A stretch of DNA of 34,707 bases, taken from Phormidium willei BDU 130791. Lineage in GTDB: Bacteria > Cyanobacteriota > Cyanobacteriia > Cyanobacteriales > Geitlerinemataceae. Positions 8,214 to 16,544 of the stretch are shown in pieces. Numbering within the stretch: position 1 is the stretch's first letter; every line of letters starts with the position of its first letter. The DNA lies in contig LSZA01000042.1 of the NCBI GenBank assembly GCA_001637315.1, forward strand, positions 1 through 34,707. The letters are read 5' to 3'. The notes under the pieces were generated by a model, which saw only the letters and a program-made list of their open reading frames with translations, was not told the origin of the DNA and searched no databases. Made by a program: the position numbers and the translations under genes.

Positions 8214-9278
8214 TTACTCTTCAAACCAACTCGATCGCCAGGCCGATTCGGCCTCAATGACGGCTCGTTGTCGTTGTTTTTCATGATAACTGCGTCCCAC
8301 CTTCACCAATTGCGAGGATAACTCCCGTAGGCGATCGCGCCACGTCTTCAAAGTCGGGTCTGCAAACTCAATGTCTGACAGCCGTAAACGAATCGCTAAC
8401 AACTCGGCCACCTGCGATCGTGACTCATCCCCCGACTCGGTTTCGACCAATAACTTCAACAAATTGGGGACATTGCTGGCCGTATCCGCCGTAGCATCGA
8501 CCTGAGTCGCCGCCTGCACCAACTTCGGCGGAACCGTTGCCGGCAAAATCCCCCGACTTTGCAACAGACGATTCACCCGCTGCGACAACTGCGATAACAC
8601 CCGCGAAACGCCCTGTTCAACCGTACGTTGCCAACTGGCGATCAGTTCAGGCGTCATCGGATCATAGTCAGACAAGGAGGGTAAATTGTCCGTATCCTCC
8701 AACTCAAACAAATCTGGACCCGACATCTCGGGACTGTCCGTTTCTAGAAAGGGAACCTCATCCTCGTCCTCCATCGACAAACGTTGCAAGCCAACCCGGC
8801 TAAATAAATCATCAGGTAACTCAAACTCCTCTGCAAAAGCCTCTAACGCCGCCTGATCACTCTCACTGATGCTCCCGAACTCCTGCGACTCATCCTCATC
8901 CTCATCCTCATCGTCGGTTGTTGACGTCATCGAAGCGGCTGATGGCGATGGCGAAGAGGTGGTCGCCGCACGAGCTTCCTGCATCACCTCAGCGGTACAG
9001 CGATAGAATGATTGCAACATCGAGGGTTCGACCTGTTTCGCCAACTGACGAATTTTCAGTTGCAACGCCTGTCGCTGAGAAAATGACAAAGCTAAAAACG
9101 CTTCAGGATAACCTTGAGTACACAGGTGATAGGTTGCCAAGATCAGTTGATGCTGCACCGCATTGGCTAAGGCCGTAATGTATTCGCGGTAGGTGTCTTC
9201 AAACGTCTCGGACAGTTGTGACAACTCACTCTTTAAACGCTCCAACGTCTGATAGAGTCGTTCCGTTGATCCAGTCAT
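8214..9278 (-). CDS. Conserved cyanobacterial acidic protein of unknown function
   Basis: No function recognised. The 354-residue protein has a helical N-terminal domain (MTGSTERLYQTLERLKSELS to about residue 105), an acidic low-complexity centre (DDEDEDEDESQEF, encoded by a CATCCT-type hexamer repeat near 8890-8915, then a long Asp/Glu-rich stretch), and a helical C-terminal domain (WQRTVEQGVSRVLSQLSQRVNRLL, VELLAIRLRLSDIEF). No membrane segment or signal peptide is present. I chose the internal ATG at 9278 rather than the frame opening at 9338, because the upstream residues overlap the tsf terminator hairpin and look non-coding. The position after rpsB-tsf on the same strand suggests read-through past the hairpin at 9320-9355 or a separate promoter. 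Confidence 0.8.
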   Translation of the reverse strand: MTGSTERLYQTLERLKSELSQLSETFEDTYREYITALANAVQHQLILATYHLCTQGYPEAFLALSFSQRQALQLKIRQLAKQVEPSMLQSFYRCTAEVMQEARAATTSSPSPSAASMTSTTDDEDEDEDESQEFGSISESDQAALEAFAEEFELPDDLFSRVGLQRLSMEDEDEVPFLETDSPEMSGPDLFELEDTDNLPSLSDYDPMTPELIASWQRTVEQGVSRVLSQLSQRVNRLLQSRGILPATVPPKLVQAATQVDATADTASNVPNLLKLLVETESGDESRSQVAELLAIRLRLSDIEFADPTLKTWRDRLRELSSQLVKVGRSYHEKQRQRAVIEAESAWRSSWFEE

Positions 9279-9319
9279 CTCATCATCTCCCCCGTGATCT
9301 AGCCATCCCCCCGAAACAA

Positions 9320-9355
9320 GAGGGTTCAGAAGCCACACATGTCTCCTGAACCCTC
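9320..9355 (-). terminator. Terminator-like hairpin after tsf
   Basis: A perfect 10-base inverted repeat (GAGGGTTCAG at 9320-9329, CTGAACCCTC at 9346-9355) with a 16-base loop lies 19 bases past the tsf stop. On the minus strand the stem is followed by TTGTTTC, a weak U-tract. It probably ends or attenuates rpsB-tsf transcription. Confidence 0.6.
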
Positions 9356-9373
9356 ATACATTAGCGGAATGGG

Positions 9374-10039
9374 TTAGTTTTTGCCCACATTGGCTTGAGC
9401 GGCCACTTCAGCGGCGAAATCGCTCTCTTCTTTCTCGATCCCTTCACCGAGAACAAAGCGCACAAAACGACGCACGCGGATGTTTTCACCCAACTGAGCC
9501 ACCATTTGTTTCACCAGTTCATCGACGGTGATGTTGGTATCCCGGATATAGGGTTGTTCCAACAAGGCCAATTCCTTGAGCCGTTTGCCAATCCGACCTT
9601 CGACGATTTTCTCGCGGATGTTTTCGGGCTTCCCAGCTAAGTCATCGCGCCCCATTTCGATGGATTTCTCCTTCTCGGCGATGTCTGCGGGGATGTCCTC
9701 AACCCGGACATATTCCACATTGGGGCAAGCGGCGACTTGCATGGCAATGTTGCGCACGAGGTCTTGGAATTCCTCGCGACGAGCCACAAAGTCCGTTTCA
9801 CAGTTGATTTCAATCAGAACGCCCACTCGTCCACCGGTGTGGATGTAGCTTCCGACTAGCCCTTCGGCTGCAACACGGCCCTCTTTTTTATTCGCAGAAG
9901 CCATCCCTTTTTGACGAAGCCACTCAATGGCTTTCTCGGAATCGCCGCCACTCTCGCTGAGAGCCTTTTTGCAGTCCATCATCCCTGCGCCCGTCTTATC
10001 GCGCAGTTCCTTAACGTCTTTTGCTGAAATTTGCGCCAT
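9374..10039 (-). CDS. tsf: Translation elongation factor Ts
   Basis: Nucleotide exchange factor that regenerates EF-Tu-GTP. The 221-residue length is the short cyanobacterial/plastid type, compared with about 283 in E. coli. The signature [12 protein letters not shown] (residues 16-27) and the second signature [15 protein letters not shown] (near 77-91) are intact. It lies 47 bases downstream of rpsB, the standard rpsB-tsf order, and must share its transcript. A strong hairpin follows the stop codon. Confidence 0.98.
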   Translation of the reverse strand: MAQISAKDVKELRDKTGAGMMDCKKALSESGGDSEKAIEWLRQKGMASANKKEGRVAAEGLVGSYIHTGGRVGVLIEINCETDFVARREEFQDLVRNIAMQVAACPNVEYVRVEDIPADIAEKEKSIEMGRDDLAGKPENIREKIVEGRIGKRLKELALLEQPYIRDTNITVDELVKQMVAQLGENIRVRRFVRFVLGEGIEKEESDFAAEVAAQANVGKN

Positions 10040-10086
10040 GATTGCTTCTGTTTCTGTCGTTTGTGCTACACGTACAAGGGAAGCTC

Positions 10087-10980
10087 TTATTCTTCCTCAG
10101 ACTGGGCTGTTTGAGCGGCTTGAGCCACGGGTTCAGCCTCTTGGCTGTCAGTGGATTGGCTGGCTTTGGATTTTTCTTCGGTGTCATCCGAGGTCTCGTC
10201 GGAAACCTCATCCGAGGTCTCGTCGGATTCTACCTCGTCATCCTCGAAGTCATCGACGCTGTAATCGTCATAATCATCCTCAGACAGAGAATCGAGTTCA
10301 CCATGACGACCTTCGTAAATTGCGTCGGCCAGTTTGCCCAATATTAGCTTAATCGATCGGATGGCATCGTCGTTAGCGGGAATGGGAACATCGACGGCAT
10401 CCGGGTCACAGTTGGTATCCAACAGAGACACGATGGGCAGATCGAGTTTGTGGCATTCCTGAACGGCGGTGTATTCCCGGCGTTGGTCCACCAAGATGAC
10501 GATATCGGGAACTTTACGCATTCCCTTAATCCCACCGAGGTATTTGCGCAGTTTAAACAGTTCCCGGCGCAACATGGCCCCTTCTTTCTTGGGACGCAGA
10601 TCCAAGTTCCCCGATTCTTCGAGGTTCTCGAGTTCTTTGAGGCGTTCGACACGAGTTTTAATCGTTGTCCAGTTGGTGAGCATTCCCCCCAACCACCGTT
10701 GGTTGACGTAGTACGCCCCGCAGCGATCGGCTTCTTGGGCGATAATCGCGGCGGCTTGGCGTTTGGTTCCCACAAACAGGAATTTTTTGCCCGCTTCGGC
10801 CGCTGAACGCAGGTAATCGTAGGCATCTTCGAGCAGTTGTGCTGTCTGCACCAAGTCGATGATGTGAACCCCGTTGCGATCGGTAAAGATGTACTGCGAC
10901 ATCCGAGGGTTCCAGCGACGGGTCTGGTGTCCAAAGTGAACTCCACATTCGAGGAGTTGAGCCAGTGTGATAACTGCCAT
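10087..10980 (-). CDS. rpsB: 30S ribosomal protein S2 with extended acidic tail
   Basis: Small-subunit ribosomal protein S2. The start is the ATG giving [20 protein letters not shown], the conserved S2 N-terminus; an upstream in-frame ATG at 11019 adds 13 unlike residues. Conserved S2 stretches include [20 protein letters not shown] and [13 protein letters not shown]. The core ends near residue 228; the last ~70 residues are strongly acidic ([18 protein letters not shown], then [17 protein letters not shown]), making the protein 297 residues against 241 in E. coli. Part of the tail is encoded by a perfect 20-base direct repeat of 24-base period (10184-10203 and 10208-10227). Acidic C-terminal extensions of S2 do occur in cyanobacteria. 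The gene heads the rpsB-tsf operon. Confidence 0.98.
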   Translation of the reverse strand: MAVITLAQLLECGVHFGHQTRRWNPRMSQYIFTDRNGVHIIDLVQTAQLLEDAYDYLRSAAEAGKKFLFVGTKRQAAAIIAQEADRCGAYYVNQRWLGGMLTNWTTIKTRVERLKELENLEESGNLDLRPKKEGAMLRRELFKLRKYLGGIKGMRKVPDIVILVDQRREYTAVQECHKLDLPIVSLLDTNCDPDAVDVPIPANDDAIRSIKLILGKLADAIYEGRHGELDSLSEDDYDDYSVDDFEDDEVESDETSDEVSDETSDDTEEKSKASQSTDSQEAEPVAQAAQTAQSEEE

Positions 10981-11153
10981 AAAACTTGAAATCTCCGTAT
11001 TTTCGGGTTTTTCCTCCATCCAGCGTTTGATCTCTGAGGAACTCTCGTTCTGTCAGAAACACCCGAAACGCCAAATGTGCGAAATTTTGACAACCTGACT
11101 AGGATAGCATAGGGGGGAGGCAATAGGGGAAGAGGCAATTCTCATTTTGACCT

Positions 11154-11240
11154 GCATCCTGTCCAGGATGCCCATTCTTGAACGAAAGAATGCGGCTTTC
11201 GAGAATTCTGATTGAGATTCTTATTGAAACTCGTCTCAAT
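11154..11240. other. Cluster of inverted repeats upstream of rpsB
   Basis: In the 534-base gap between rpsB and the next gene, several perfect inverted repeats are packed together: GCATCCTG/CAGGATGC (11154-11171), CATTCTT/AAGAATG (11173-11192), CGAAAG/CTTTCG (11183-11201, mutually exclusive with the previous one), and ATTGAGA/TCTCAAT (11211-11240). They could be part of an rpsB leader or an intergenic repeat. A direct repeat of GCGATAGAAAT occurs at 11370-11392. Nothing else in 10981-11417 looks like a gene. Confidence 0.5.
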
Positions 11241-11417
11241 AGGCTGGGGCAAAATTTCCATAATGAGAATTTTTGTCAAACCATCGGCGCTTGGATCTGT
11301 CTTGTTTTATAGGGCGGAGATTCTCGCGAAATTAGCTAAGTTTAGATGGGTCTAAGACAATCTTTTATTGCGATAGAAATCGCGATAGAAATTATTACGA
11401 GAAATCCCAGAATTGCC

Positions 11418-11446
11418 TTGACAAAAAAGTAGGAAAAGTTTAGAGT
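11418..11446 (+). promoter_or_regulatory. Sigma70-type promoter for the gene at 11515
   Basis: A perfect -35 box TTGACA (11418-11423) is followed after 17 bases by TAGAGT (11441-11446) as a -10 box. It lies about 70 bases upstream of the start codon of the next plus-strand gene. Confidence 0.6.
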
Positions 11447-11514
11447 GGTGTCACATAGGCTATGGTTGCCGGTTTTGTGCCTAATTTTGCTGGATTGGCG
11501 AGAGTGAGGAGACG

Positions 11515-11979
11515 ATGATGGGATTCAGCGTTCTGGGACTGTTGTGGCTGAGTTTGCAAGCCGCCCCTGATGCCTTGCAACCGAACAATAGGGCGGACTT
11601 TGTCGTGTTCGAGACGGACGTGACGGAACCGGTGGCCGAGGGAGAAACCCTGCGGTTGTACGATGTCCATGTTGCCATTATGTACGATCGCACCCAGCGT
11701 TGGTGTGAGCAAGAGGCGTTTCGCGAACAGCTAACCTGGACCTACGCCGCTGATGGTGGAAACTTGCCCTTGGGAGAATTTGCGATTTCCTGTCGCCAGG
11801 CCCAACGCATCTCACGCCGCTATCGCTTCGACTCGCAACTGGAGTTTATCGTCCCCGAACGCCGTCAAGACCGTTGGCAGCAATTTGTCGATGAGTCTCA
11901 TCCGTTGCCCGAGTCAGACGCTTCCGACTCTCCCATGGACCCAGATTCTATCCCAAATCGCAAATCAGGCTTACCATAG
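11515..11979 (+). CDS. Small exported-looking hypothetical protein
   Basis: A 154-residue protein that I do not recognise. The first ~18 residues (MMGFSVLGLLWLSLQAAPDA) are hydrophobic and could be a short signal peptide cut after AAPDA, but the positive N-region is missing, so export is uncertain. The rest is beta-rich with two cysteines (RWCEQEAF and AISCRQAQ) that might form a disulfide, ending in an acidic/Pro-rich tail. GAGGAGA lies a few bases before tandem ATG codons (11515 and 11518); either may be used. A good promoter stands upstream. The 3' end overlaps the convergent Uma2-family gene by nine bases. Confidence 0.7.
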   Translation: MMGFSVLGLLWLSLQAAPDALQPNNRADFVVFETDVTEPVAEGETLRLYDVHVAIMYDRTQRWCEQEAFREQLTWTYAADGGNLPLGEFAISCRQAQRISRRYRFDSQLEFIVPERRQDRWQQFVDESHPLPESDASDSPMDPDSIPNRKSGLP

Positions 11980-12543
11980 GCGATCGCAGGTCAAGACAAA
12001 CCCCGGCAAAACCCCTTCCCCAGAGAGTTTTGAGGGAGAGTTGACCACTTCCACCGGTAGCTGAGGGCGATAAATCTGGATGGTTTGAGAACTCGGGTCA
12101 ATCAGCCATGCCAACCGCGTCCCATTTTCGAGATATTCCTGCATTTTATCCTGTAACCGGGTTAAAGAATCGGTCTGCGATCGCAATTCCACGACAAAAT
12201 CGGGACAAAGGGGCAAAAATCCCTGTTTCTCCTCAGCCGTCAACCCCTCCCAGCGTTCCCGAGGAATCCAGGCCGCATCCGGCGAACGGTTGGCCCCATT
12301 GGGGAGTTTGAACCCAGTCGACGAGTCGAACACCACTCCCGCATCCGTCGAATCACACCAATTTAGCAATTGTTGAACAATCCGGGCATGACGATATCCC
12401 GTTTCACCGCCAGTGGGAGGCATAATAATCAGAGTTCCGTTAGCGTTGCGTTCAAACTGTAAGTCGCGGTTATCCTGACAGAGTTGGAAGAACTGCTCAT
12501 CGTCGAGTTCGAGTGCGTCCGTATTTAGAGTTAAGCTGTTCAT
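11971..12543 (-). CDS. Uma2 family (DUF820) restriction endonuclease-like protein
   Basis: A 190-residue member of the Uma2/DUF820 family, a PD-(D/E)XK nuclease fold very abundant in cyanobacteria. Visible family features are ELDDEQFFQLCQDNRDLQFE, the GGETGYRHARIV segment, SPDAAWIPRERW (catalytic Asp), and PDFVVELRSQTDSLTRLQDKM, which supplies the E-x-K/R-type core where the usual lysine position reads Arg-Ser-Gln. The motif IDPSSQTIQIYRP closes the domain. I use the ATG at 12543 (MNSLTLNTD), behind GGAGGG at a rather long spacing, instead of the longer frame. Family members are often linked to transposon-like spread, but no transposase is adjacent. The biological role is unproven. Confidence 0.9.
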   Translation of the reverse strand: MNSLTLNTDALELDDEQFFQLCQDNRDLQFERNANGTLIIMPPTGGETGYRHARIVQQLLNWCDSTDAGVVFDSSTGFKLPNGANRSPDAAWIPRERWEGLTAEEKQGFLPLCPDFVVELRSQTDSLTRLQDKMQEYLENGTRLAWLIDPSSQTIQIYRPQLPVEVVNSPSKLSGEGVLPGFVLTCDRLW

Positions 12544-12618
12544 CGCGGGGCAAATCGCCCTCCTTGAAACCATTTAGCCTCTATCGTAAACTCCCGGCCA
12601 GCCAGCCGCCACTGAACT

Positions 12619-12882
12619 ATGCAACTGATTCTCTTCAGCAAACCCGACTGTCATCTCTGCGAAGGGTTACAGGAAAAACTCGAACAAATCGAGTCTGTCT
12701 CCTTGGAAATCCGGGATATCACCGAAAACGAGGAGTGGTTCCAACGCTATCAATATGAGGTTCCCGTCTTGTTCGCGGTGGATGCGTCTGGGGGAGAACA
12801 CCCCATCCCCCGTCCCTCTCCCCGGTCGAATGTGGCACAATTGCAACAGATGCTACAGAAGTACGAGTCTGCCTCCGGCTAA
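12619..12882 (+). CDS. Glutaredoxin-like (DUF836) thioredoxin-fold protein
   Basis: A short 87-residue protein of the glutaredoxin-like DUF836 family. It begins with a beta strand and a CxxC redox pair (LILFSKPDCHLCEGL, Cys10 and Cys13 by my count), followed by EIRDITENEEWFQRYQYEVPVLF, where the cis-Pro of the thioredoxin fold lies in EVPVLF. The C-terminal GGEHPIPRPSPRS region is typical. It probably acts in cytosolic thiol-disulfide exchange, but its partner is unknown. It precedes murE by 196 bases, most of it non-coding with a repeat array, so co-transcription is possible but not required. Confidence 0.9.
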   Translation: MQLILFSKPDCHLCEGLQEKLEQIESVSLEIRDITENEEWFQRYQYEVPVLFAVDASGGEHPIPRPSPRSNVAQLQQMLQKYESASG

Positions 12883-12994
12883 AACAATCGCCAAGCGATG
12901 GGTTGTGTTCGTTATCGAACCGGTGCGTTCGGGCAAGTTCGAGGTTGTCGCTTCCGGGCCAAGATGCCACGAAGCCCGAACACCCTACCCAAGG

Positions 12995-13073
12995 CTGTTC
13001 CCTGTTCCCTGTTCCCTGTTCCCTATTCCCTGTTGCCTGTTCCCTGTTGCCTGTTCCCTGTTCCCTGTTGCCT
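12995..13073. repeat. Heptamer tandem array (CTGTTCC/CTGTTGC) abutting the murE start
   Basis: Eleven consecutive heptamers from 12995 to 13071, mostly CTGTTCC with CTGTTGC and one CTATTCC, end six bases before the murE ATG at 13079. It belongs to the cyanobacterial short tandem heptamer class. It would lie in the murE leader and leaves no room for a normal Shine-Dalgarno sequence. Confidence 0.9.
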
Positions 13074-13078
13074 AAATC

Positions 13079-14578
13079 ATGAAACTCCGTGAACTTCTCG
13101 CTGCAATTCCCAATCTAAATAACCTACCCGAACATCCCGCCTTAGAGATGGAAATCAAGGGATTGAGTACCAATTCCCATGCCTGTCAGGAGGGTGATTT
13201 ATTTATTGGAATGCCGGGAACGCGAGTGGATGGGGGTGAGTTTTGGCCCGGGGCTATTGAATCGGGGGCCGTGGCGGCGATTGTCTCCCAGGCGGCGTTG
13301 CAGCGATATCCGGCCCAGTCGGGGGAATGTGTGATTGCGGTTCCCGATGTCACGACGGCTTGCGGCTATGTCTCCAGTTGCTTTTACGGCTATCCGGGAC
13401 ACCACTTGTCCCTGGTGGGGGTGACGGGAACCAATGGTAAAACCACCACGACTCATTTAATCGAGTTTTTGTTACGAGAAACGGGCCAATCGACGGCCTT
13501 GTTTGGTACGCTTTACGCCCGCTGGCAGGGCTTTGAAGAGGTGGCAAGCCATACAACTCCGTTTTCAGTCCATTTGCAAGACAAACTCGCTCAAGCCCGA
13601 AATGCGGGGGCTGAGGTGGGGGTGATGGAGGTGAGTTCTCATGCCTTGGCCCAGTCGCGGGTATTGGGTTGTGAGTTTGAGGTGGCGGCGTTTACCAATT
13701 TGACCCAAGATCATCTCGATTATCACGCGACGATGGATGATTATTTTGCGGCTAAGGCCTTGTTGTTTTCGCCTCAGTATTTGAAGGGTCGTGCGGTGGT
13801 GAATGTTAGTGATGCTTATGGACAATTGTTAGCCGATCAGATTCCGGGCGATCGCGTTTGGACCTATGCTTGTGAGGATACGTCGGCAGATTTGTATACG
13901 GAGAATCTTACGTACACGCCAACCGGCGTCTCGGGAACGATTCAGTCGCCTCAAGGGTCGGCGGCGTTTTCTCTGCCCTTGGTGGGTCAGTATAATTTAG
14001 AGAATATGTTGGCCGCTGTGGGGGTTGTGCTTCATCTGGGGGTGGCTTTGGAGGATGTGGTGGCGGCGTTACCCCGCTTTACGGGGGTTCCGGGGCGAAT
14101 GGAACGGGTACAAGTGTCGCCGCAACAGGATGTGAGTGTGATTGTGGATTACGCCCATACGCCGGATAGTTTGGAGAATTTGTTGGAGGCGGCCCGGCCG
14201 TTTATTCCGGGGCGAATGCTTTGTGTGTTTGGCTGTGGGGGCGATCGCGATCGCACGAAACGGCCCTTGATGGGAGGGATTGCGGCCCGATTGGCCGATG
14301 TGGCGATCGTCACCTCAGATAATCCCCGAACCGAGAACCCCGATCGCATTATTGGAGATATCTTAGAGGGGATTCCTGGAGTCACGAAGCCCTGGGTAAT
14401 TCCCGATCGCGCCGAAGCCATCCGCCGAGCCATTTTAGAAGCAAAACCGGGGGATGGGGTGTTAATTGCCGGAAAAGGCCATGAAGATTATCAGATTTTA
14501 GGGACTGAAAAAGTCCATTTCGATGACCGAGAACAAGCACGGGAGGGACTTCAACAACGTCTGTCCTCAACCGATTAA
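13079..14578 (+). CDS. murE: UDP-N-acetylmuramoyl-L-alanyl-D-glutamate--2,6-diaminopimelate ligase
   Basis: Cytosolic Mur ligase that adds meso-diaminopimelate to UDP-MurNAc-L-Ala-D-Glu with ATP. The 499 residues contain the ATP-binding loop GVTGTNGKTTTTHLIE (near 115-130), the central-domain EVSSHALAQSRV, and the C-terminal DNPRTENPDRI, the DNPR motif that selects meso-DAP rather than lysine. GKGHEDYQI near the end is also conserved. The start MKLRELLAAIP matches the family. The start codon lies six bases after a heptamer repeat array with no visible ribosome-binding site. The stop overlaps the next start by one base (TAATG), pointing to translational coupling. Confidence 0.97.
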   Translation: MKLRELLAAIPNLNNLPEHPALEMEIKGLSTNSHACQEGDLFIGMPGTRVDGGEFWPGAIESGAVAAIVSQAALQRYPAQSGECVIAVPDVTTACGYVSSCFYGYPGHHLSLVGVTGTNGKTTTTHLIEFLLRETGQSTALFGTLYARWQGFEEVASHTTPFSVHLQDKLAQARNAGAEVGVMEVSSHALAQSRVLGCEFEVAAFTNLTQDHLDYHATMDDYFAAKALLFSPQYLKGRAVVNVSDAYGQLLADQIPGDRVWTYACEDTSADLYTENLTYTPTGVSGTIQSPQGSAAFSLPLVGQYNLENMLAAVGVVLHLGVALEDVVAALPRFTGVPGRMERVQVSPQQDVSVIVDYAHTPDSLENLLEAARPFIPGRMLCVFGCGGDRDRTKRPLMGGIAARLADVAIVTSDNPRTENPDRIIGDILEGIPGVTKPWVIPDRAEAIRRAILEAKPGDGVLIAGKGHEDYQILGTEKVHFDDREQAREGLQQRLSSTD

Positions 14579-15006
14579 TGTTTTTTGAATTTTTGACGAT
14601 TGTAAGGATTGGAGTTAGCCTAGCGATAAAACATGGGTTCGCGGCGGTTCTTTCTCTAGTTCTGTTATTGGGTTTGTCCAGTGATAGACTTCCTTTGATA
14701 ACCGCCGATTCTTCGTTTCAGCAATGGCGAGTCGTGGAACCCCAGCCATCGGGCCTTCCCTGTCGCTGGAACTCGGAGTTTTCCTTGCCAGAGGTGGAAG
14801 ATTCGTTGCCTTTTGAGGAGTGGGCGATCGAACGTCGTCTCACCTGGGGACAACGATTCCGCAGTCAACCCCATGAGGGAGAGACCTTTTTCTATGATGA
14901 TCAAGGTTCGCCTTGGTTATTCGTTCCGTTTTCTACTTTAACTGGCAAATCTCAAGGCTGTTTGGTTCCTTTTAAAGACACCTCAGTTGAAGCGATTTCT
15001 GAGTAA
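14578..15006 (+). CDS. Hypothetical protein with N-terminal hydrophobic segment
   Basis: A 142-residue protein that I do not recognise. The N-terminus (VRIGVSLAIKHGFAAVLSLVLLLGLSSDRLP, about residues 9-39) is a signal peptide or single membrane anchor. The exported part is short and acidic with two cysteines (LPCRWNSEF and SQGCLVPF) that could pair. The ATG overlaps the murE stop by one base, so it is probably coupled to murE. A periplasmic, envelope-related role is possible from position alone; that is inference. Confidence 0.65.
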   Translation: MFFEFLTIVRIGVSLAIKHGFAAVLSLVLLLGLSSDRLPLITADSSFQQWRVVEPQPSGLPCRWNSEFSLPEVEDSLPFEEWAIERRLTWGQRFRSQPHEGETFFYDDQGSPWLFVPFSTLTGKSQGCLVPFKDTSVEAISE

Positions 15007-15118
15007 TCCTGTCAATCTAAAGAGAGTCAGGCTATGATGATTAAGAGTAGCTTGGGTAGAGCAACGTGAAACCCACCCCAGTCCTTGAACTTAATCCAAT
15101 TCCTCATTTGGCAAAGTT

Positions 15119-15355
15119 ATGTTACACAGCTACGAAGCCATCTACGAAAATGGTCAACTGAAGTGGCTCAATGACCAGCCTGACGTGACCCATTCCCGAG
15201 TCATCGTCACCATCGTTGAAGATATTGAGGCCACTCAACCGGAAACTCGTCCGAAGCGACGCTTTCCTCCGGCTTCAATTGCTGGAAAAGGGGAGACAGT
15301 AGGAGATTTAGTGAGTCCCATTGTTGATGAAGACGATTGGGAATGTCTAAAGTGA
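15119..15355 (+). CDS. Small antitoxin-like hypothetical protein
   Basis: A 78-residue protein. The N-terminal half (AIYENGQLKWLNDQPDVTHSRVIVTIVED) has the beta-strand pattern of small AbrB/AF2212-type antitoxin or DUF104-like proteins, in which 'AIYENGxLK.L' recurs. The C-terminal half (PKRRFPPASIAGKGETVGDLVSP) is basic then acidic and could be the toxin-binding tail. No toxin gene is adjacent: the next reading frame is the convergent coiled-coil gene at 15458. It may be a solitary antitoxin or unrelated. No Shine-Dalgarno is evident. Confidence 0.55.
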   Translation: MLHSYEAIYENGQLKWLNDQPDVTHSRVIVTIVEDIEATQPETRPKRRFPPASIAGKGETVGDLVSPIVDEDDWECLK

Positions 15356-15383
15356 AATTCATAGCAAATTACAAACCTTTGCG

Positions 15384-15436
15384 GTAGGGGCGAAAAATCC
15401 CCTACTGGGAGGGGCAGGGGTGGGTTATGCCCCTAC
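15384..15436. repeat. Nested inverted repeats (GTAGGGGC family)
   Basis: GTAGGGG/CCCCTAC (15384-15405) forms one hairpin, AGGGGCA/TGCCCCT (15410-15434) another, and the outer GTAGGGGC/GCCCCTAC (15384-15391 and 15429-15436) could enclose both. It lies between convergent genes, so it may act as a two-way terminator, but there is no T-run. Repeats with this GTAGGGGC core are common between cyanobacterial genes. Confidence 0.7.
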
Positions 15437-15457
15437 AATAGGGTGTTCTATGCTTCC

Positions 15458-16534
15458 TTATTCAAGACCAAGCTGTTTAGACTCTTCCCTAATCTGTTCT
15501 ATATCTTCAAGAATCTGAGCATTTTGAGTGTTATATTTCTTGATTAATTCTTCTTCTTTTGTGATCATCTTCTGAAGTTTACTATGTTTATTATTGAGTT
15601 TTTCATTGTCCTCCTGTAAGTCTTTATTTTGAACTGCCAGATTTTCATTTTCTTCCCGAAGCTGAACATTTTCTCGCGTTAGATTTCGATTCTCTTTGAG
15701 TTCATCTAACTCTTTTTGATGCTGTATGTTTAATGTTATTAGAATTATTACAACTACCACTAAGATCGAAGCGACAAGCCAACCCGATAACATTACTAAC
15801 TTTCTAGAAGTCCATTCTTCTCCTCGAAATCTTCCTGACTGTGCTTCTAAAATATTTCCAATATTTCCAATTCCCAAAAAGGATTGATTTTTTTTTAAAG
15901 GTATCCATCCTTCATCAGAATCAACCTGGTTCGACAAACCTCTCCAGACGTTGTGATTTTCAAGATTCGTCTCAGACACATTGGGAGCAACAATCACTAA
16001 CAATAAGCCATCTCCTTCTGGAAAAGAAAACCGCATCAATTCATCTCGTAAATCTGCCTTTAATGTAGATAAATTACCAATTTTGCCTTCTGATGATGAT
16101 GGCTCGGAACCTTCTAGTCTAGAAGTCTGTTTCGTCAGAGTTTCTATTCTGGTGAAATCTACCTGAAAGCCTGGTTCTGTCGTTGCAGAAGAAATCATTT
16201 CATCGAGTTGAGCCGCCAACCTACCCCCCAATGGCTCCTCATCTTCCCCCAAAGCCTCAATCACGAGACCTCTCATACAAGATTCATCAGCCTTATCTCC
16301 AACCCACAAGACAAAATTTCGAATCTTACGGTTTTGGGAATCAAGTCGTTTAGAAGATGTTAAACTGTTCACCAACAAAGCCAGTTTATCTCCCTGACGT
16401 TGCAAGATAAGAGCAAAATCATCGACATCTACTTTAAACTTGGGGAGTTCTGGGGGTTTATCAATTTCTTGCTGGCCATCTAGCCAACAGTAATCCTTGG
16501 AAACTCCACGGCTTTTGACATAAGTTTTAATCAT
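15458..16534 (-). CDS. Membrane-anchored coiled-coil protein, third gene of a GTPase operon
   Basis: A 358-residue protein of unknown family. Residues 1-240 form a soluble domain (VDDFALILQRQGDKLALLVNS, RKIRNFVLWVGD, FPEGDGLLLVIVAPNVS). Residues about 246-269 (LVMLSGWLVASILVVVVIIL) are one membrane helix, and 272-355 a continuous heptad-rich coiled coil (ELDELKENRNLTRENVQLRE). Positive charge before the helix suggests the N-terminal domain is cytosolic. An excellent AAAGGAG lies before the ATG. It follows the P-loop gene by ten bases, with AT-rich codon use unlike the backbone. It could be the membrane-associated output or scaffold of a system with the two upstream GTPases; that is inference. 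Confidence 0.8.
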   Translation of the reverse strand: MIKTYVKSRGVSKDYCWLDGQQEIDKPPELPKFKVDVDDFALILQRQGDKLALLVNSLTSSKRLDSQNRKIRNFVLWVGDKADESCMRGLVIEALGEDEEPLGGRLAAQLDEMISSATTEPGFQVDFTRIETLTKQTSRLEGSEPSSSEGKIGNLSTLKADLRDELMRFSFPEGDGLLLVIVAPNVSETNLENHNVWRGLSNQVDSDEGWIPLKKNQSFLGIGNIGNILEAQSGRFRGEEWTSRKLVMLSGWLVASILVVVVIILITLNIQHQKELDELKENRNLTRENVQLREENENLAVQNKDLQEDNEKLNNKHSKLQKMITKEEELIKKYNTQNAQILEDIEQIREESKQLGLE

Positions 16535-16544
16535 TGCATCTCCT

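Noticed and set aside
10344..11138. 264-residue frame overlapping rpsB
   Set aside because: It is the same strand in another phase over a certain ribosomal protein gene and has low-complexity, non-protein-like composition.
11971..12543. Uma2 gene as evidence of a transposon
   Set aside because: No transposase, terminal inverted repeats or target duplication are visible around it.
12995..13073. Possible CRISPR array
   Set aside because: Units are seven bases with no spacers; it is a simple tandem repeat and no cas genes are near.
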